Assembly (NCBI RefSeq): GCF_014489075.1
Contig: NZ_JACTGR010000005.1
Span: 62,001 to 126,000 of the forward strand
DNA: 64,000 bases
Direction of reading: 5' to 3'
From: Sphingomonas sp. JC676
Lineage (GTDB): Bacteria > Pseudomonadota > Alphaproteobacteria > Sphingomonadales > Sphingomonadaceae
Shown here: positions 39,501 to 47,780 of the stretch, in pieces
Layout of the letters: every line of letters starts with the position of its first letter
Position numbering within the stretch: position 1 is the stretch's first letter
The notes under the pieces: generated by a model
Told to the model about the DNA's origin: nothing
Seen by the model: only the letters and a program-made list of their open reading frames with translations
Database searches by the model: none
Position numbers and translations under genes: made by a program

Positions 39501-40250
39501 TCAGTCGTCGGAATCGTCGGCGCGGCGCCAGAGCGTCCATTCGTGATCGCCGGTGACCGTATCGGGATAGGGGCGGCCATTCGCGTCGCGACTGGGCTTG
39601 TAGCGGAAGCGCTGCTGGATCAGCCGGCAGGTAGTCTCGTCGAGATCCCTATTGCCGCTGGAGCGCGTGACGGTGCAGTCGGTCACGCGGCCCTTCACCC
39701 CCACGGTGAAGCGCAAATGGACGGTGCCGCTAATGCCGGCCCTCAGCGCGGCGCGCGGATAATCCGAATCCCTGATGCGGCCGCCGATCCATTCGAGCGG
39801 CGTCCCGCCGTCGCCATCGCCATCCCCGGCACCGCCGCTGCCCGTCCCGTTGCCCGCGCCTCCCGCGCCGGTGCCGGGCCCCGCGACCGGGGCATTGCCC
39901 GAACTGGCCTCGCTTCCGCTCGCGGCGATCGGCGCCACAATGATCTGCGGGGTGGGAATCGGCGCGGGCACCGGACTGGTGACCTCGGTCGCGCGCGACT
40001 TGAGATTGGGCGGGGCGGCAGCGCCTTCGGGGCGGTGGCTGCGGGCCGGCTTTGCCTGCGGCTCGGGTGTGGGCGGCGGCGGAGGCAGCGTGAAGTCGAG
40101 CATGCGCATCGCAGGCGATTCCACCGTGCCGCTCTTCCCCGCCAGCCCGCTCAGCAGCAGCAACCCCAGCAGGCCCTGCACCGCGAGCGCGCCGATCGCG
40201 CCGCGCAATCGATCGCGGGATCCGGGAACTCCAGGATGTGTGCCGGACAT
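39501..40250 (-). CDS. TonB-family energy-transducing protein
   Basis: 249 residues. One membrane anchor (about 18-40), a Pro-rich then Gly/Asp-rich periplasmic spacer (about 50-160), and a C-terminal TonB domain with DYPRAALRAGISGTVHLRF and a pair of cysteines (DCTV, TCRL). Transmits proton-motive force to TonB-dependent receptors. The start at 40250 places the anchor near the N-terminus; longer frames to 40328 are possible. No exbB/exbD genes are next to it. Confidence 0.85.
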   Translation of the reverse strand: MSGTHPGVPGSRDRLRGAIGALAVQGLLGLLLLSGLAGKSGTVESPAMRMLDFTLPPPPPTPEPQAKPARSHRPEGAAAPPNLKSRATEVTSPVPAPIPTPQIIVAPIAASGSEASSGNAPVAGPGTGAGGAGNGTGSGGAGDGDGDGGTPLEWIGGRIRDSDYPRAALRAGISGTVHLRFTVGVKGRVTDCTVTRSSGNRDLDETTCRLIQQRFRYKPSRDANGRPYPDTVTGDHEWTLWRRADDSDD

Positions 40251-40371
40251 GGCCTTGAAATGCCCCAATGCACGAAAGCGATCCGCATGAACGCGACGTT
40301 GTTTCCGGTTCATGCAACCTAGCGCCACGCCGGGTTGTTACGCAGGGGGATTTGATATTTAGGAGATGATC

Positions 40372-40698
40372 ATGCGCAAGTTGATCGCAACACTCGCGGC
40401 CTTTGCAGTAGCCGTGCCCGCCGGCGTAGCGATGCCCCTCGCATCTGCGCAGGCGCAGTCGCGTTATTACAAGGGAACATCGTACAGCAAGGCACGCTAC
40501 ATCCAGAAGTGCCGCCGTTCATCGGGCACGACCGGGCTGGTCGCCGGCGGCGTCACCGGCGCCGTAGTCGGCTCGAAAGTCATCGGGGGCGGTCTTCTGG
40601 GCACCGCCGCGGGCGCAGTAGGCGGCGCGCTCGGCGGTCGTGCGATCGATCGCACGATCACTGCGAAGAAGCGCTGCACCTATATCCGTCGGCGCTAA
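40372..40698 (+). CDS. Secreted glycine-zipper protein
   Basis: 108 residues. Signal peptide (about 1-28, ending AQAQ). A central glycine zipper, GVTGAVVGSKVIGGG and GTAAGAVGGALGGRA, then a basic tail. Two cysteines (QKCRR, KRCTY) flank the zipper. Resembles glycine-zipper 2TM surface proteins, with a possible role in envelope integrity. AGGAG lies six bases before the ATG at 40372. Its stop overlaps the convergent DSD1 gene by four bases. Confidence 0.75.
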   Translation: MRKLIATLAAFAVAVPAGVAMPLASAQAQSRYYKGTSYSKARYIQKCRRSSGTTGLVAGGVTGAVVGSKVIGGGLLGTAAGAVGGALGGRAIDRTITAKKRCTYIRRR

Positions 40699-41771
40699 GT
40701 AGAGCATCCGCGCGCCGTGACCGGCCAGATGTCGGTCACGGTGGCGCCATCCAGCACGTAATAGCGATCGTAGAGATTGACGGTGGGATCGCAGTGCGGC
40801 GGCATCAGGACGATACGCGCCCCAAGTCCCGGCAGCTTCGCGCCGATCACCGCGCCCTGCTCGTCGCCCATGAAGGCGTAGCGACCCTCCGCCCCTGCCA
40901 GCACCACCGGAAGGCCGGCATCCGCTGCCAATGCCTTGAGCCCCGCGTCGATCGTCACCATTCCCGGCGTATTGGCGCTGATCACGGTCGCGTCGACGAA
41001 CAATGCCGGCTCGAATGCGCCATCGAGCTCGCAATCGCGATATTCGCGGTCGAGGAAGATGTAGGAGCCGACCTGCAGCTCGGTGAGCACGCCGAGATCG
41101 GCATCAATCGCGAAGGTGCCGGTGCCGGCGCCGGTGACTACCGGTATCTCGAAACCGGCGTGCTTCAACGCGGTGAGCACGGTGCGCAGATAGTCGGTCC
41201 GCTCGGCGATCGCGGCGCTCCGATCGGTGTGGGACGGGATGTGCTGGTGCGACCCGCAATAATATTGCACCCCGCCCAGCCGCAACCACCCGCTCGCGGC
41301 GATGGCGCGGGCGAGCTCGACCGCCGCCTGTGGCGACGTGACACCGGTGCGGTGGACGCCCGGATCGACGTCGATGAAGATGGTCAGCGGCGCGTCCGCC
41401 GCCGCGGCCAGCGCTCGGACATTGTCAGGATGATCGGCGACCAGCGACAGCGCGATCTGCCCATTTAGCGCGACGAGCCGAGCGATCGCGCCGGGCGTCA
41501 CAACGGGCGAGGTCAAATGGATGTTCGCCACACCGTCCGCCGCCAGCGCCTCGGCCTCGCCGAGCTTGGCGCAGCAGATCCCCACCGCCCCCGCGGCGAT
41601 CTGGCGCCGGGCGATCTCGCCGCTCTTGTGGGTCTTCGCGTGCGGCCTGAGCGCGATGCCGCGCTTCGCCGCGAATGCTGCCATCCGGGCGATGTTGCGC
41701 TCCAGCGCGGCGGACTCGAGCACCAGGGCGGGCGTCGGCAAATCGAGGCGGGGGAAAGGCGGAATGGGCAT
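40695..41771 (-). CDS. DSD1-family PLP enzyme (D-threonine aldolase / D-serine dehydratase type)
   Basis: 358 residues. Fold-type III: an alanine-racemase-like barrel with the PLP Lys in LRPHAKTHKS (about 46), then a C-terminal beta domain with the zinc-ligand-like MPPHCDPTVNLYDRYYV. Cleaves or dehydrates a D-3-hydroxyamino acid; aldolase and dehydratase cannot be separated by eye. The ATG at 41771 starts the family N-terminus (PRLDLPTPALVLES). Divergent from the aminopeptidase P gene. Confidence 0.87.
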   Translation of the reverse strand: MPIPPFPRLDLPTPALVLESAALERNIARMAAFAAKRGIALRPHAKTHKSGEIARRQIAAGAVGICCAKLGEAEALAADGVANIHLTSPVVTPGAIARLVALNGQIALSLVADHPDNVRALAAAADAPLTIFIDVDPGVHRTGVTSPQAAVELARAIAASGWLRLGGVQYYCGSHQHIPSHTDRSAAIAERTDYLRTVLTALKHAGFEIPVVTGAGTGTFAIDADLGVLTELQVGSYIFLDREYRDCELDGAFEPALFVDATVISANTPGMVTIDAGLKALAADAGLPVVLAGAEGRYAFMGDEQGAVIGAKLPGLGARIVLMPPHCDPTVNLYDRYYVLDGATVTDIWPVTARGCST

Positions 41772-41888
41772 CACCGATAGGCTTAGCGCAACAGCCGCCT
41801 TCCAAAACAGCATTTCGTCTGCAATCTGGCGCCATAGGCCCGCCGCTCCCACATGGAGTCGCGAACGCATCCAACCGGAAGGTTCATC

Positions 41889-43685
41889 ATGTCCAGCTAT
41901 GCCGATCGTCTGAAGGCCCTTCGCGAGCAGTTGCAGCGCGACCGTCTCGACGGCTTCGTCGTCCCGCTCACCGACGAGCACATGTCCGAATATGTTGGCG
42001 CCTATGCCCAGCGCCTCGCCTGGCTGACCGGCTTCCAGGGATCGGCCGGATCGGCGGTCGTGCTGCCGGACGAGGCCGCGATCTTCACCGACGGGCGCTA
42101 TACGCTGCAGGTGCGCCAGCAGGTCTCGGCGGACGATTGGGAATATGTCGGCGTGCCCGCCACCAGCATCGCCGCCTGGCTGGGCAAGCACGCGCCCGAC
42201 GGCGGGCGCATCGGTTACGATCCCTGGCTGCACACCCGCGCCTGGGTCGAGGAAGCCAGGAAGGCGCTTGCCGAGAAAGGCGCGGAGCTGGTCGCGGTCG
42301 ACACCAACCCGATCGACGCGGTGTGGCCCGACAAACCTGCGCCGTCCGACGCGACGCTCGCCATCCAGGACGATGCGGCCGCCGGCAAGTCCTCCGCCGC
42401 CAAGCGCGCCGAGATCGCCGACTGGCTAGCCGAGCGCAAGGCCGACGCAGTCGTCCTCTCCGCGCTCGATTCGATCGCCTGGGCGTTCAACATCCGCGGC
42501 CAGGACGTCGCGCACACGCCGGTCGCGCTCGCTTATGCGATCGTCAATGCCGACGGCACTGCCGACCTGTTCGTCGCGCCCGAGAAAGTGACCGACGCCG
42601 TCCGTCAGCATCTCGGCAACGCGATCCGTATCCATGACCGCGCCGCCTTCGCGCCCGCGCTCAAGGCCTTCCAAGGCAAGCGCGTCGCCACCGATCCCGA
42701 GCGCGCGGTCGCCGCGATTTTCGATTCGCTCGATGCGGGTGGCGCGAAGATCCTGAGTCTCCGCGATCCGGTGGTGCTCGCCAAGGCACTCAAGAACCCC
42801 GCCGAGATCGCCGGCCACAAGGCCGCCCAGGCGCGCGACGGCGCGGCCCTGGTACGCTTCCTGAAGTGGTTCGAGGAGACCGCGCCCAAGGGCGGTCTTA
42901 CCGAAATGTCCGCCGCCGACCGGTTGCGCGCCTTCCGCGACGAGACCGGCGTGCTCAAGGATTTGAGCTTCGACACCATCTCCGCCACCGGCCCCAATGG
43001 CGCGATCCCGCACTACAAGGTGACCCAGGAATCGAGCCTGCCCATCGAGCTCGGCCAGCTCTATCTCGTCGATTCGGGCGGGCAATATGCCGACGGTACC
43101 ACCGACGTGACGCGCGTGATGCCCGTAGGCGAGGCCAGCGAGGAGATGAGGGACCGCTTCACCCGCGTCCTCAAGGGCCATATCGCCATCGCCACCGCGG
43201 TCTTCCCCGAAGGCACGACCGGCGCCCAGCTCGACAGCTTCGCGCGGCGGCCGCTTTGGGAAGTCGGGCTCGATTACGGGCATGGCACCGGCCACGGCGT
43301 GGGCGCCTATCTCTCAGTGCACGAGGGGCCGCAGCGCATCGCCCAACCCTTCTATCCGGGCGGCCAGTCGCTCGAGCCGCTCAAGGCCGGCATGTTCCTG
43401 TCGAACGAGCCCGGTTACTATAAGGCGGGCGAATTCGGCATTCGCATCGAGAACTTGGTTCTGGTTGTTAAGAAATTGATTTCGGGCGCGGAACAATCGA
43501 TGCTCGGTTTTGAGACACTGACCTTCGCACCGATCGAGCGAACACTAATTAAACCGTCGCTGTTAACCAGTCGGGAACTGGAATGGCTTAATCTCTACCA
43601 CTCGCAGGTGCTGACTGTTGTCGGCGCGCTGTTGAGTGAGGACGAACGGCAATGGTTAGTGGAGAAATGCGCGCCAATCGCCTGA
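41889..43685 (+). CDS. Xaa-Pro aminopeptidase (M24B)
   Basis: 598 residues, three-domain long form. Two creatinase-like N-terminal domains (about 1-300) and a pita-bread catalytic domain. Metal ligands: Asp in LVDSGGQYADG and TTDVTR, His in GHGTGHGVG, Glu in SNEPGYY and FGIRIEN. Removes N-terminal residues before proline; cytosolic. From about 43455 to the stop the codon usage changes sharply (TTA, CTA, ATT, AAA, GTT) and GC falls to about half, unlike the rest of the gene. Its TGA overlaps the ATG of a small frame. Confidence 0.93.
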   Translation: MSSYADRLKALREQLQRDRLDGFVVPLTDEHMSEYVGAYAQRLAWLTGFQGSAGSAVVLPDEAAIFTDGRYTLQVRQQVSADDWEYVGVPATSIAAWLGKHAPDGGRIGYDPWLHTRAWVEEARKALAEKGAELVAVDTNPIDAVWPDKPAPSDATLAIQDDAAAGKSSAAKRAEIADWLAERKADAVVLSALDSIAWAFNIRGQDVAHTPVALAYAIVNADGTADLFVAPEKVTDAVRQHLGNAIRIHDRAAFAPALKAFQGKRVATDPERAVAAIFDSLDAGGAKILSLRDPVVLAKALKNPAEIAGHKAAQARDGAALVRFLKWFEETAPKGGLTEMSAADRLRAFRDETGVLKDLSFDTISATGPNGAIPHYKVTQESSLPIELGQLYLVDSGGQYADGTTDVTRVMPVGEASEEMRDRFTRVLKGHIAIATAVFPEGTTGAQLDSFARRPLWEVGLDYGHGTGHGVGAYLSVHEGPQRIAQPFYPGGQSLEPLKAGMFLSNEPGYYKAGEFGIRIENLVLVVKKLISGAEQSMLGFETLTFAPIERTLIKPSLLTSRELEWLNLYHSQVLTVVGALLSEDERQWLVEKCAPIA

Positions 43686-43801
43686 TGTGGTTCTTCGCCG
43701 GTGCGGTCACCATGGCGATGTACCTGATGGGTCCGCACGCGATCATCGATCGCGCGTACGACCTTGGTCATGAAGCCGGGGATTGGGTCCGCACGCGCTG
43801 A
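43667..43801 (+). CDS. Micro-ORF for a small membrane protein, overlapping the aminopeptidase end
   Basis: 44 codons from the ATG at 43667, or 38 from the ATG at 43685, which shares its A with the aminopeptidase stop (TGATG). The product has one hydrophobic segment, MWFFAGAVTMAMYLMG, then a polar tail HEAGDWVRTR. Codon use is GC-rich like the genome, unlike the aminopeptidase tail it overlaps. GGAG is only two bases before the first ATG, so start choice is uncertain. Coupled translation is plausible. Identity unknown. Confidence 0.5.
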   Translation: MRANRLMWFFAGAVTMAMYLMGPHAIIDRAYDLGHEAGDWVRTR

Positions 43802-43914
43802 GGCGCGTCTTCGGAAACGTCGGCACTATCCTGCGCGCGGGCCTGCGCCTTGCGCTTGCGCAGATTCGCCCGCAACGCCTCGGCCAGCCGGGCCTTCTTT
43901 TCCGCTTCGCTCAT
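43768..43914 (-). CDS. Small basic conserved-looking protein
   Basis: 48 residues: MSEAEKKARLAEALRANLRK followed by a basic, Gln/Ala-rich segment and an acidic patch. Highly charged helix, no signal or membrane segment, so cytosolic and possibly nucleic-acid binding. Short proteins with the start 'KKARLAEALRANLRKRKAQAR' type seem familiar from sphingomonads, from general recall. No clear ribosome site. It overlaps the micro-ORF on the opposite strand by 34 bases. Confidence 0.55.
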   Translation of the reverse strand: MSEAEKKARLAEALRANLRKRKAQARAQDSADVSEDAPQRVRTQSPAS

Positions 43915-44004
43915 GGGGAAACGGATAGACCCTGCCGGTTGTGGTTGACAATCGGGAACTCCCAAGCACATAGGCCCCTCCCGCCCGGCACCCAGCCGGC
44001 GAGT

Positions 44005-44079
<75 letters not shown>

Positions 44080-44119
44080 TTTTTTCGAAAGATACCGACA
44101 TTTCGCCTTCGGGCGCCCG

Positions 44120-44530
44120 CTAGGGTCGGACGATTTCGCCGTCTTCCTTGGCGAATTCGGCGGGGCGACGATCGAAGAGATCGAGCACCACCTCGGACGG
44201 ACGGCACAGTTTGGTGCCTTTCGGCGTCACGACGATCGGGCGGTTCACCAGTATGGGATGCTCGACCATCGCTTCGAGAATGGCATCGTCCGGCACCGAC
44301 GCATCGAGCAGGCCGAGCTCGGCGGCGGGTGTTCCCTTTTCCCGCAATAGGTCGCGTGCGGTGGCGCCCATTGCAGCGAGCAGGCCTTCGAGCTGCGGCC
44401 GCGTCCAGCCCATCTGAAGATATTCGACGACGGTCGGCGTGTAGCCGGCGGCTTCGATCATCGCGAGTGCGTTGCGCGAGGTGCCGCAATCCGGGTTGTG
44501 ATAGATCGTGACGGGGAAAGCATCGGTCAT
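44120..44530 (-). CDS. arsC: Arsenate reductase (glutaredoxin-dependent)
   Basis: 136 residues. Reduces As(V) to As(III) using glutathione and glutaredoxin. The catalytic Cys is in the NPDCGTSRNAL motif (about residue 15), with the anion-binding Arg residues in ILVNRPIV and TKLCRPSE. The length matches plasmid R773-type ArsC. Last gene of arsI-arsR-aqpS-arsC; its ATG overlaps the aqpS stop by four bases. Confidence 0.94.
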   Translation of the reverse strand: MTDAFPVTIYHNPDCGTSRNALAMIEAAGYTPTVVEYLQMGWTRPQLEGLLAAMGATARDLLREKGTPAAELGLLDASVPDDAILEAMVEHPILVNRPIVVTPKGTKLCRPSEVVLDLFDRRPAEFAKEDGEIVRP

Positions 44531-45192
44531 TGCGTGCGCGCCTCTCTGAACAGCCAGGTGAAGAAGGCGACCGCCACCACGGCACCGGCAAGCTGGCCGG
44601 CGACGAACAGCGGCGCGGACGACGGGGCGATGCCTGCGAAGGTGTCGGACAAGCTACGCGCCACCGTTACCGCCGGATTGGCGAAGGATGTCGACGCGGT
44701 GAACCAATATGCGGCGGTGATGTAGAGACCGACCGCAACCGGCGTGAATTCGGGCCGCCCGCGCTGCGTCGCGATGATGGTCCCGATCAGGCCGAACGTC
44801 GCCACGAATTCGGAGAAGCCCTGCGCCGGCCCGTCGCGAAACCTGGTCGAAATCTGCAGCAGCGGCTCGGCGAACATCGCATGTGCCGCCCAAACGCCCA
44901 GGACCGCGCCGACGAACTGCGCGACGGCGTAGAGCAAGCCGGTGCGCCATTCGATTTCCCGGCGGAGAAGTACCGCCAGCGTAACCGCCGGGTTGAAATG
45001 GGCGCCGGATACGGGGCCGAACATGTGAATGAGGACGACCAGCCCGGCGCCGGTCGCGATCGTGTTGCCCAGCAACGCAATGGCGACGTTCCCGGCGGCG
45101 AGGCGCTCACCCATGATGCCGGAACCGACGACGATCGCGAGCAACAGCGCGGTGCCCATGCCTTCGGCGGCGAGCCTGCGTCCAACCGTCAT
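44527..45192 (-). CDS. Aquaporin/aquaglyceroporin of the ars operon (AqpS-like)
   Basis: 221 residues, about six membrane helices and two half-helices carrying the NPA-type motifs HFNPAVTLAV (about 62-71) and FANPAVTVAR (about 175-184). In Sinorhizobium meliloti an aquaglyceroporin, AqpS, in the ars operon lets As(OH)3 made by ArsC flow out; the same role is inferred here from position between arsR and arsC. Overlaps arsR at the start (ATGA) and arsC at the end. Confidence 0.87.
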   Translation of the reverse strand: MTVGRRLAAEGMGTALLLAIVVGSGIMGERLAAGNVAIALLGNTIATGAGLVVLIHMFGPVSGAHFNPAVTLAVLLRREIEWRTGLLYAVAQFVGAVLGVWAAHAMFAEPLLQISTRFRDGPAQGFSEFVATFGLIGTIIATQRGRPEFTPVAVGLYITAAYWFTASTSFANPAVTVARSLSDTFAGIAPSSAPLFVAGQLAGAVVAVAFFTWLFREARTQ

Positions 45193-45530
45193 TCGGACGA
45201 ACAGCAGCCTTGGGCGAGATCGCCGAGCGAAGCACAGATTTCCGGGCGTCCGGCGCAGCAATCCGCGACAAGGAAACCGAGAAGATCGCGCATTCCGTCA
45301 TAGTTGGCGGCGTAGATGACCGAGCGACCCTCGCGGCGCGAACGGATCAGCCCAGCCTGGCCGAGGATGGTCAGATGCGTTGAGAGCGTGTTGGGCAGCA
45401 CGCCGACCTCGCGCGCGATTGCGCCCGCCGGCACGCCGGCCGGGCCGGCGCGCACCAGCAGCCGAAAAACGGCCAGCCGATGCCCATGGGCAAGCGCGGA
45501 AAGGGCTTCGACGGCTGTTGGCAGCAGCAT
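45189..45530 (-). CDS. arsR: ArsR family regulator of the arsenic operon
   Basis: 113 residues. Winged helix with SALAHGHRLAVFRLLVRAG, recognition helix LPNTLSTHLTILGQAGLI and wing REGRSVIYAANY. Cysteines cluster at the C-terminus (DCCAGRPEIC and CCSSE), not in the helix-3 CxCxxC site of the R773 type; this C-terminal vicinal arrangement is another known ArsR sensing layout. The ATG at 45530 shares a base with the arsI stop. Probably represses the whole operon via the dyad at 45963-46000. Confidence 0.9.
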   Translation of the reverse strand: MLLPTAVEALSALAHGHRLAVFRLLVRAGPAGVPAGAIAREVGVLPNTLSTHLTILGQAGLIRSRREGRSVIYAANYDGMRDLLGFLVADCCAGRPEICASLGDLAQGCCSSE

Positions 45531-45949
45531 CAGCAGCACGCCGCCTTGGGCGCCACGGCCTGGATTTCCTCATCCTCGCCATAGGTCGTCGCGTCGCCCA
45601 TCGTATAGAAGGTTTCCCAACGGACGCCCGCCGTATCCGTGACCCAGCTCTTGTCGGACTTGGCGTAGCAGCACGTCGTCGCCTCCTGGTCGAACGTCGT
45701 ATTCCCGGCCGCCTTCAGGCGCGTAGCAAGTATCGAGAGTTCGTCGGCGCTATCGACCTGAATGCCCACATGATCGACGCCAGTGGCTCGCACCCGCGAA
45801 GATATCGCAAGGTTCACGCGCGGGTCTTCCAGCATCCATTTCGCATAATCGTCCTTCACGACGGCGGGCGGGGCGCCGAACAGGGCGTTGTAGAATGCGA
45901 CGGCCTGCTCAATGTCAGGGACGCTGATATGCATGTGCAGACGCTTCAT
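45530..45949 (-). CDS. arsI: ArsI/CadI-type organoarsenical lyase (VOC fold)
   Basis: 139 residues. Cleaves the carbon-arsenic bond of methylarsenite, giving As(III), in the ArsI family. Residues expected for it are present: His5, His60 (GVDHVGIQVD), Glu112 (RWETFYT) as metal ligands and the vicinal Cys93-Cys94 in TTCCYA that binds trivalent arsenic. An extra Cys-Cys ends the protein. GGAG lies seven bases before the ATG at 45949. First gene of the operon. The CadI branch is closely related, so cadmium-type inducibility cannot be excluded. Confidence 0.88.
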   Translation of the reverse strand: MKRLHMHISVPDIEQAVAFYNALFGAPPAVVKDDYAKWMLEDPRVNLAISSRVRATGVDHVGIQVDSADELSILATRLKAAGNTTFDQEATTCCYAKSDKSWVTDTAGVRWETFYTMGDATTYGEDEEIQAVAPKAACC

Positions 45950-45962
45950 GATGATGCTCCAT

Positions 45963-46000
45963 CGATTCAATAATTCGAATATTCCCGAAATATCGAATCG
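45963..46000. promoter_or_regulatory. ArsR-type operator region before arsI
   Basis: CGATTC at 45963-45968 and CGAATCG at 45994-46000 form outer arms. Between them lie ATTCGAATATT and a second AATAT/ATATT-type repeat. This AT-rich, nested dyad is the expected place for ArsR to bind over the arsI promoter. The exact half-sites are a guess. Confidence 0.5.
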
Positions 46001-46176
46001 ACAAGCAATTTATGTCGTTTTCACGCTCGCACGTCCTATGGACAGCGGGCACATGTCCGCACTAGGTTGGACACATGACGACCCTGTCGATCATCACGGA
46101 TGGAAAGCGGAGGACGGCGACGCCGTGCCATGCCGTTCGCCTGTCCGCGCCTTGCATCCGCATTCGAATTAGCACC

Positions 46177-46232
46177 CGCCAGATCGGCTGATCTGGCGCG
46201 CCGTGCGCGCTTCCGGGCTTGGGCCCGCGCGC
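46177..46232 (+). promoter_or_regulatory. Structured 5' leader of the ACT-like gene
   Basis: Two hairpins in tandem: CGCCAGATC/GATCTGGCG with loop GGCT (46177-46198), then GCGCGC-ttcc-GGGC / GCCC-GCGCGC with loop TTGG (46205-46232), ending 30 bases before the ATG at 46263. No T run follows, so control of translation or stability is likelier than attenuation. No known riboswitch class fits. Confidence 0.4.
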
Positions 46233-46262
46233 GAACCCAACGCTCTTCGAAACGGATTTCCC

Positions 46263-46583
46263 ATGACCAATTCTCAGCCTGCGGTCCGCGATGCGGACCG
46301 TCCGTCGACCGTTGTCGCGAGCCGAACCAAGCAGCCCAGGAACACGCTGGCGCGCCTTCGCGTCGAGGCGCAGCTTTGCCCGCAAGTCATGATGCGCGTG
46401 CTCGGCCTGATCGCGCAGCAGGCGATCGTGCCGGCCACTATCCAGTTCGAGCGCCGGACGCGATCGGTCCGCTTCGAGATCGCGGTGGACGGTCTGTCCG
46501 ATCACTCGGCGGAGATCCTGCTGGAGAAGGTCCGCATGATCGTCACGGTCCGCAATGCCCGCTTCGTCGGGCGGCGGCGCTGA
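46263..46583 (+). CDS. ACT-like small protein (acetolactate synthase small-subunit type)
   Basis: 106 residues. A disordered polar N-terminus (1-25), then an ACT-like fold: TLARLRVEAQLCPQVMMRVL, then IVPATIQFERRTRSVRFEIA and a final helix/strand. It resembles the ACT half of small regulatory subunits such as IlvM, but no acetolactate synthase large subunit is adjacent and the usual N-terminal part is absent. It could bind an amino acid as a free regulator. It precedes the formaldehyde operon on the same strand. Confidence 0.6.
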   Translation: MTNSQPAVRDADRPSTVVASRTKQPRNTLARLRVEAQLCPQVMMRVLGLIAQQAIVPATIQFERRTRSVRFEIAVDGLSDHSAEILLEKVRMIVTVRNARFVGRRR

Positions 46584-46600
46584 TGCGTCGTCGGCACGTC

Positions 46601-46630
46601 GCGAGAGGCTTGCAAGCCGCTCGCCTTTCG
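46601..46630 (+). terminator. Hairpin after the ACT-like gene
   Basis: GCGAG-a-GGCTT / AAGCC-g-CTCGC with a two-base core loop, then CTTTCG. It lies 18 bases after the stop and 38 bases before the formaldehyde dehydrogenase ATG. Likely separates the two units. Confidence 0.45.
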
Positions 46631-46667
46631 CGGATCAGGCCGGCACCGTCTTGTGGGAGCATGGGTG

Positions 46668-47780
46668 ATGAAGACCAGGGCCGCCGTCGCGTTCGAAGCG
46701 AAGAAGCCGCTCGAGATCGTCGAGCTGGATCTCGAAGGGCCTCGGACAGGCGAAGTGCTGGTCGAGATCATGGCGACCGGCATTTGCCATACCGATGCCT
46801 ATACGCTGGACGGGTTCGACAGCGAGGGGCTGTTCCCCAGCGTGCTGGGCCACGAGGGCGCGGGGATCGTGCGCGAGGTCGGGCCGGGCGTCACCAGCGT
46901 GAAGCCCGGCGACCATGTCATCCCGCTCTACACCCCCGAATGCCGCCAGTGTAAGTCGTGCCTGTCGGGCAAGACCAATTTGTGCACCGCGATCCGGGCG
47001 ACCCAGGGCAAGGGGCTGATGCCCGACGGCACCACGCGGTTCAGCCACAAGGGCCAGCCGATCTACCATTATATGGGCTGCTCGACCTTCTCGAACTTCA
47101 CCGTGCTGCCCGAGATCGCGGTGGCGAAGATCCGCGAGGACGCACCGTTCAAGACGAGCTGCTATATCGGCTGTGGCGTCACCACCGGCGTGGGCGCGGT
47201 GGTCAACACCGCCAAGGTCCAGGTCGGCGACAATGTCGTCGTGTTCGGGCTGGGCGGCATCGGGCTCAATGTGCTCCAGGGCGCCAGGATGGCGGGCGCG
47301 AACCGGATCATCGGCGTCGACATCAACCCCGACCGCGAGGAATGGGGCCGCAAGTTCGGCATGACCGACTTCATCGACGGCCGCGGCAAGTCGCGCGAGG
47401 AGACGATCGCCGCGATCCTGGCGCTGACCGATGGCGGCGCGGATTACACCTTCGACTGCACCGGCAACACCGAGGTGATGCGCACTGCATTTGAGGCCTG
47501 CCATCGCGGCTGGGGCACCAGCATCATCATCGGCGTGGCCGAGGCGGGCAAGGAGATCAGCACCCGCCCCTTCCAGCTCGTGACCGGGCGCAACTGGCGC
47601 GGCACCGCGTTCGGCGGCGCCAAGGGCCGCACCGACGTGCCCAAGATCGTCGACTGGTACATGAACGGCAAGATCCAGATCGACCCGATGATCACGCACG
47701 TGCTGAGCCTGGAGGAGATCAACAAGGGCTTCGACCTGATGCATGCCGGCGAGAGCATCCGTAGCGTGGTGGTGTACTGA
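46668..47780 (+). CDS. frmA: S-(hydroxymethyl)glutathione dehydrogenase (class III ADH)
   Basis: 370 residues. Oxidises S-hydroxymethylglutathione, formed from formaldehyde and glutathione, to S-formylglutathione with NAD+; also reduces S-nitrosoglutathione. Zinc-dependent medium-chain fold: catalytic Cys in [18 protein letters not shown], structural zinc cysteines in [15 protein letters not shown], and NAD loop [12 protein letters not shown]. The start at 46668 has GGGAG upstream. Its TGA overlaps the next ATG. Confidence 0.95.
   Translation: MKTRAAVAFEAKKPLEIVELDLEGPRTGEVLVEIMATGICHTDAYTLDGFDSEGLFPSVLGHEGAGIVREVGPGVTSVKPGDHVIPLYTPECRQCKSCLSGKTNLCTAIRATQGKGLMPDGTTRFSHKGQPIYHYMGCSTFSNFTVLPEIAVAKIREDAPFKTSCYIGCGVTTGVGAVVNTAKVQVGDNVVVFGLGGIGLNVLQGARMAGANRIIGVDINPDREEWGRKFGMTDFIDGRGKSREETIAAILALTDGGADYTFDCTGNTEVMRTAFEACHRGWGTSIIIGVAEAGKEISTRPFQLVTGRNWRGTAFGGAKGRTDVPKIVDWYMNGKIQIDPMITHVLSLEEINKGFDLMHAGESIRSVVVY

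Larger units (their letters stand above)
45950..46262. other. Intergenic region between arsI and the ACT-like gene
   Basis: Contains the arsI promoter/operator dyad at its left and two hairpins of a structured leader at its right, both listed separately. Between them lie two GGACA/TGTCC-type repeats near 46038-46075 of unknown meaning. No open frame here has a ribosome site and protein-like composition. Confidence 0.6.
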
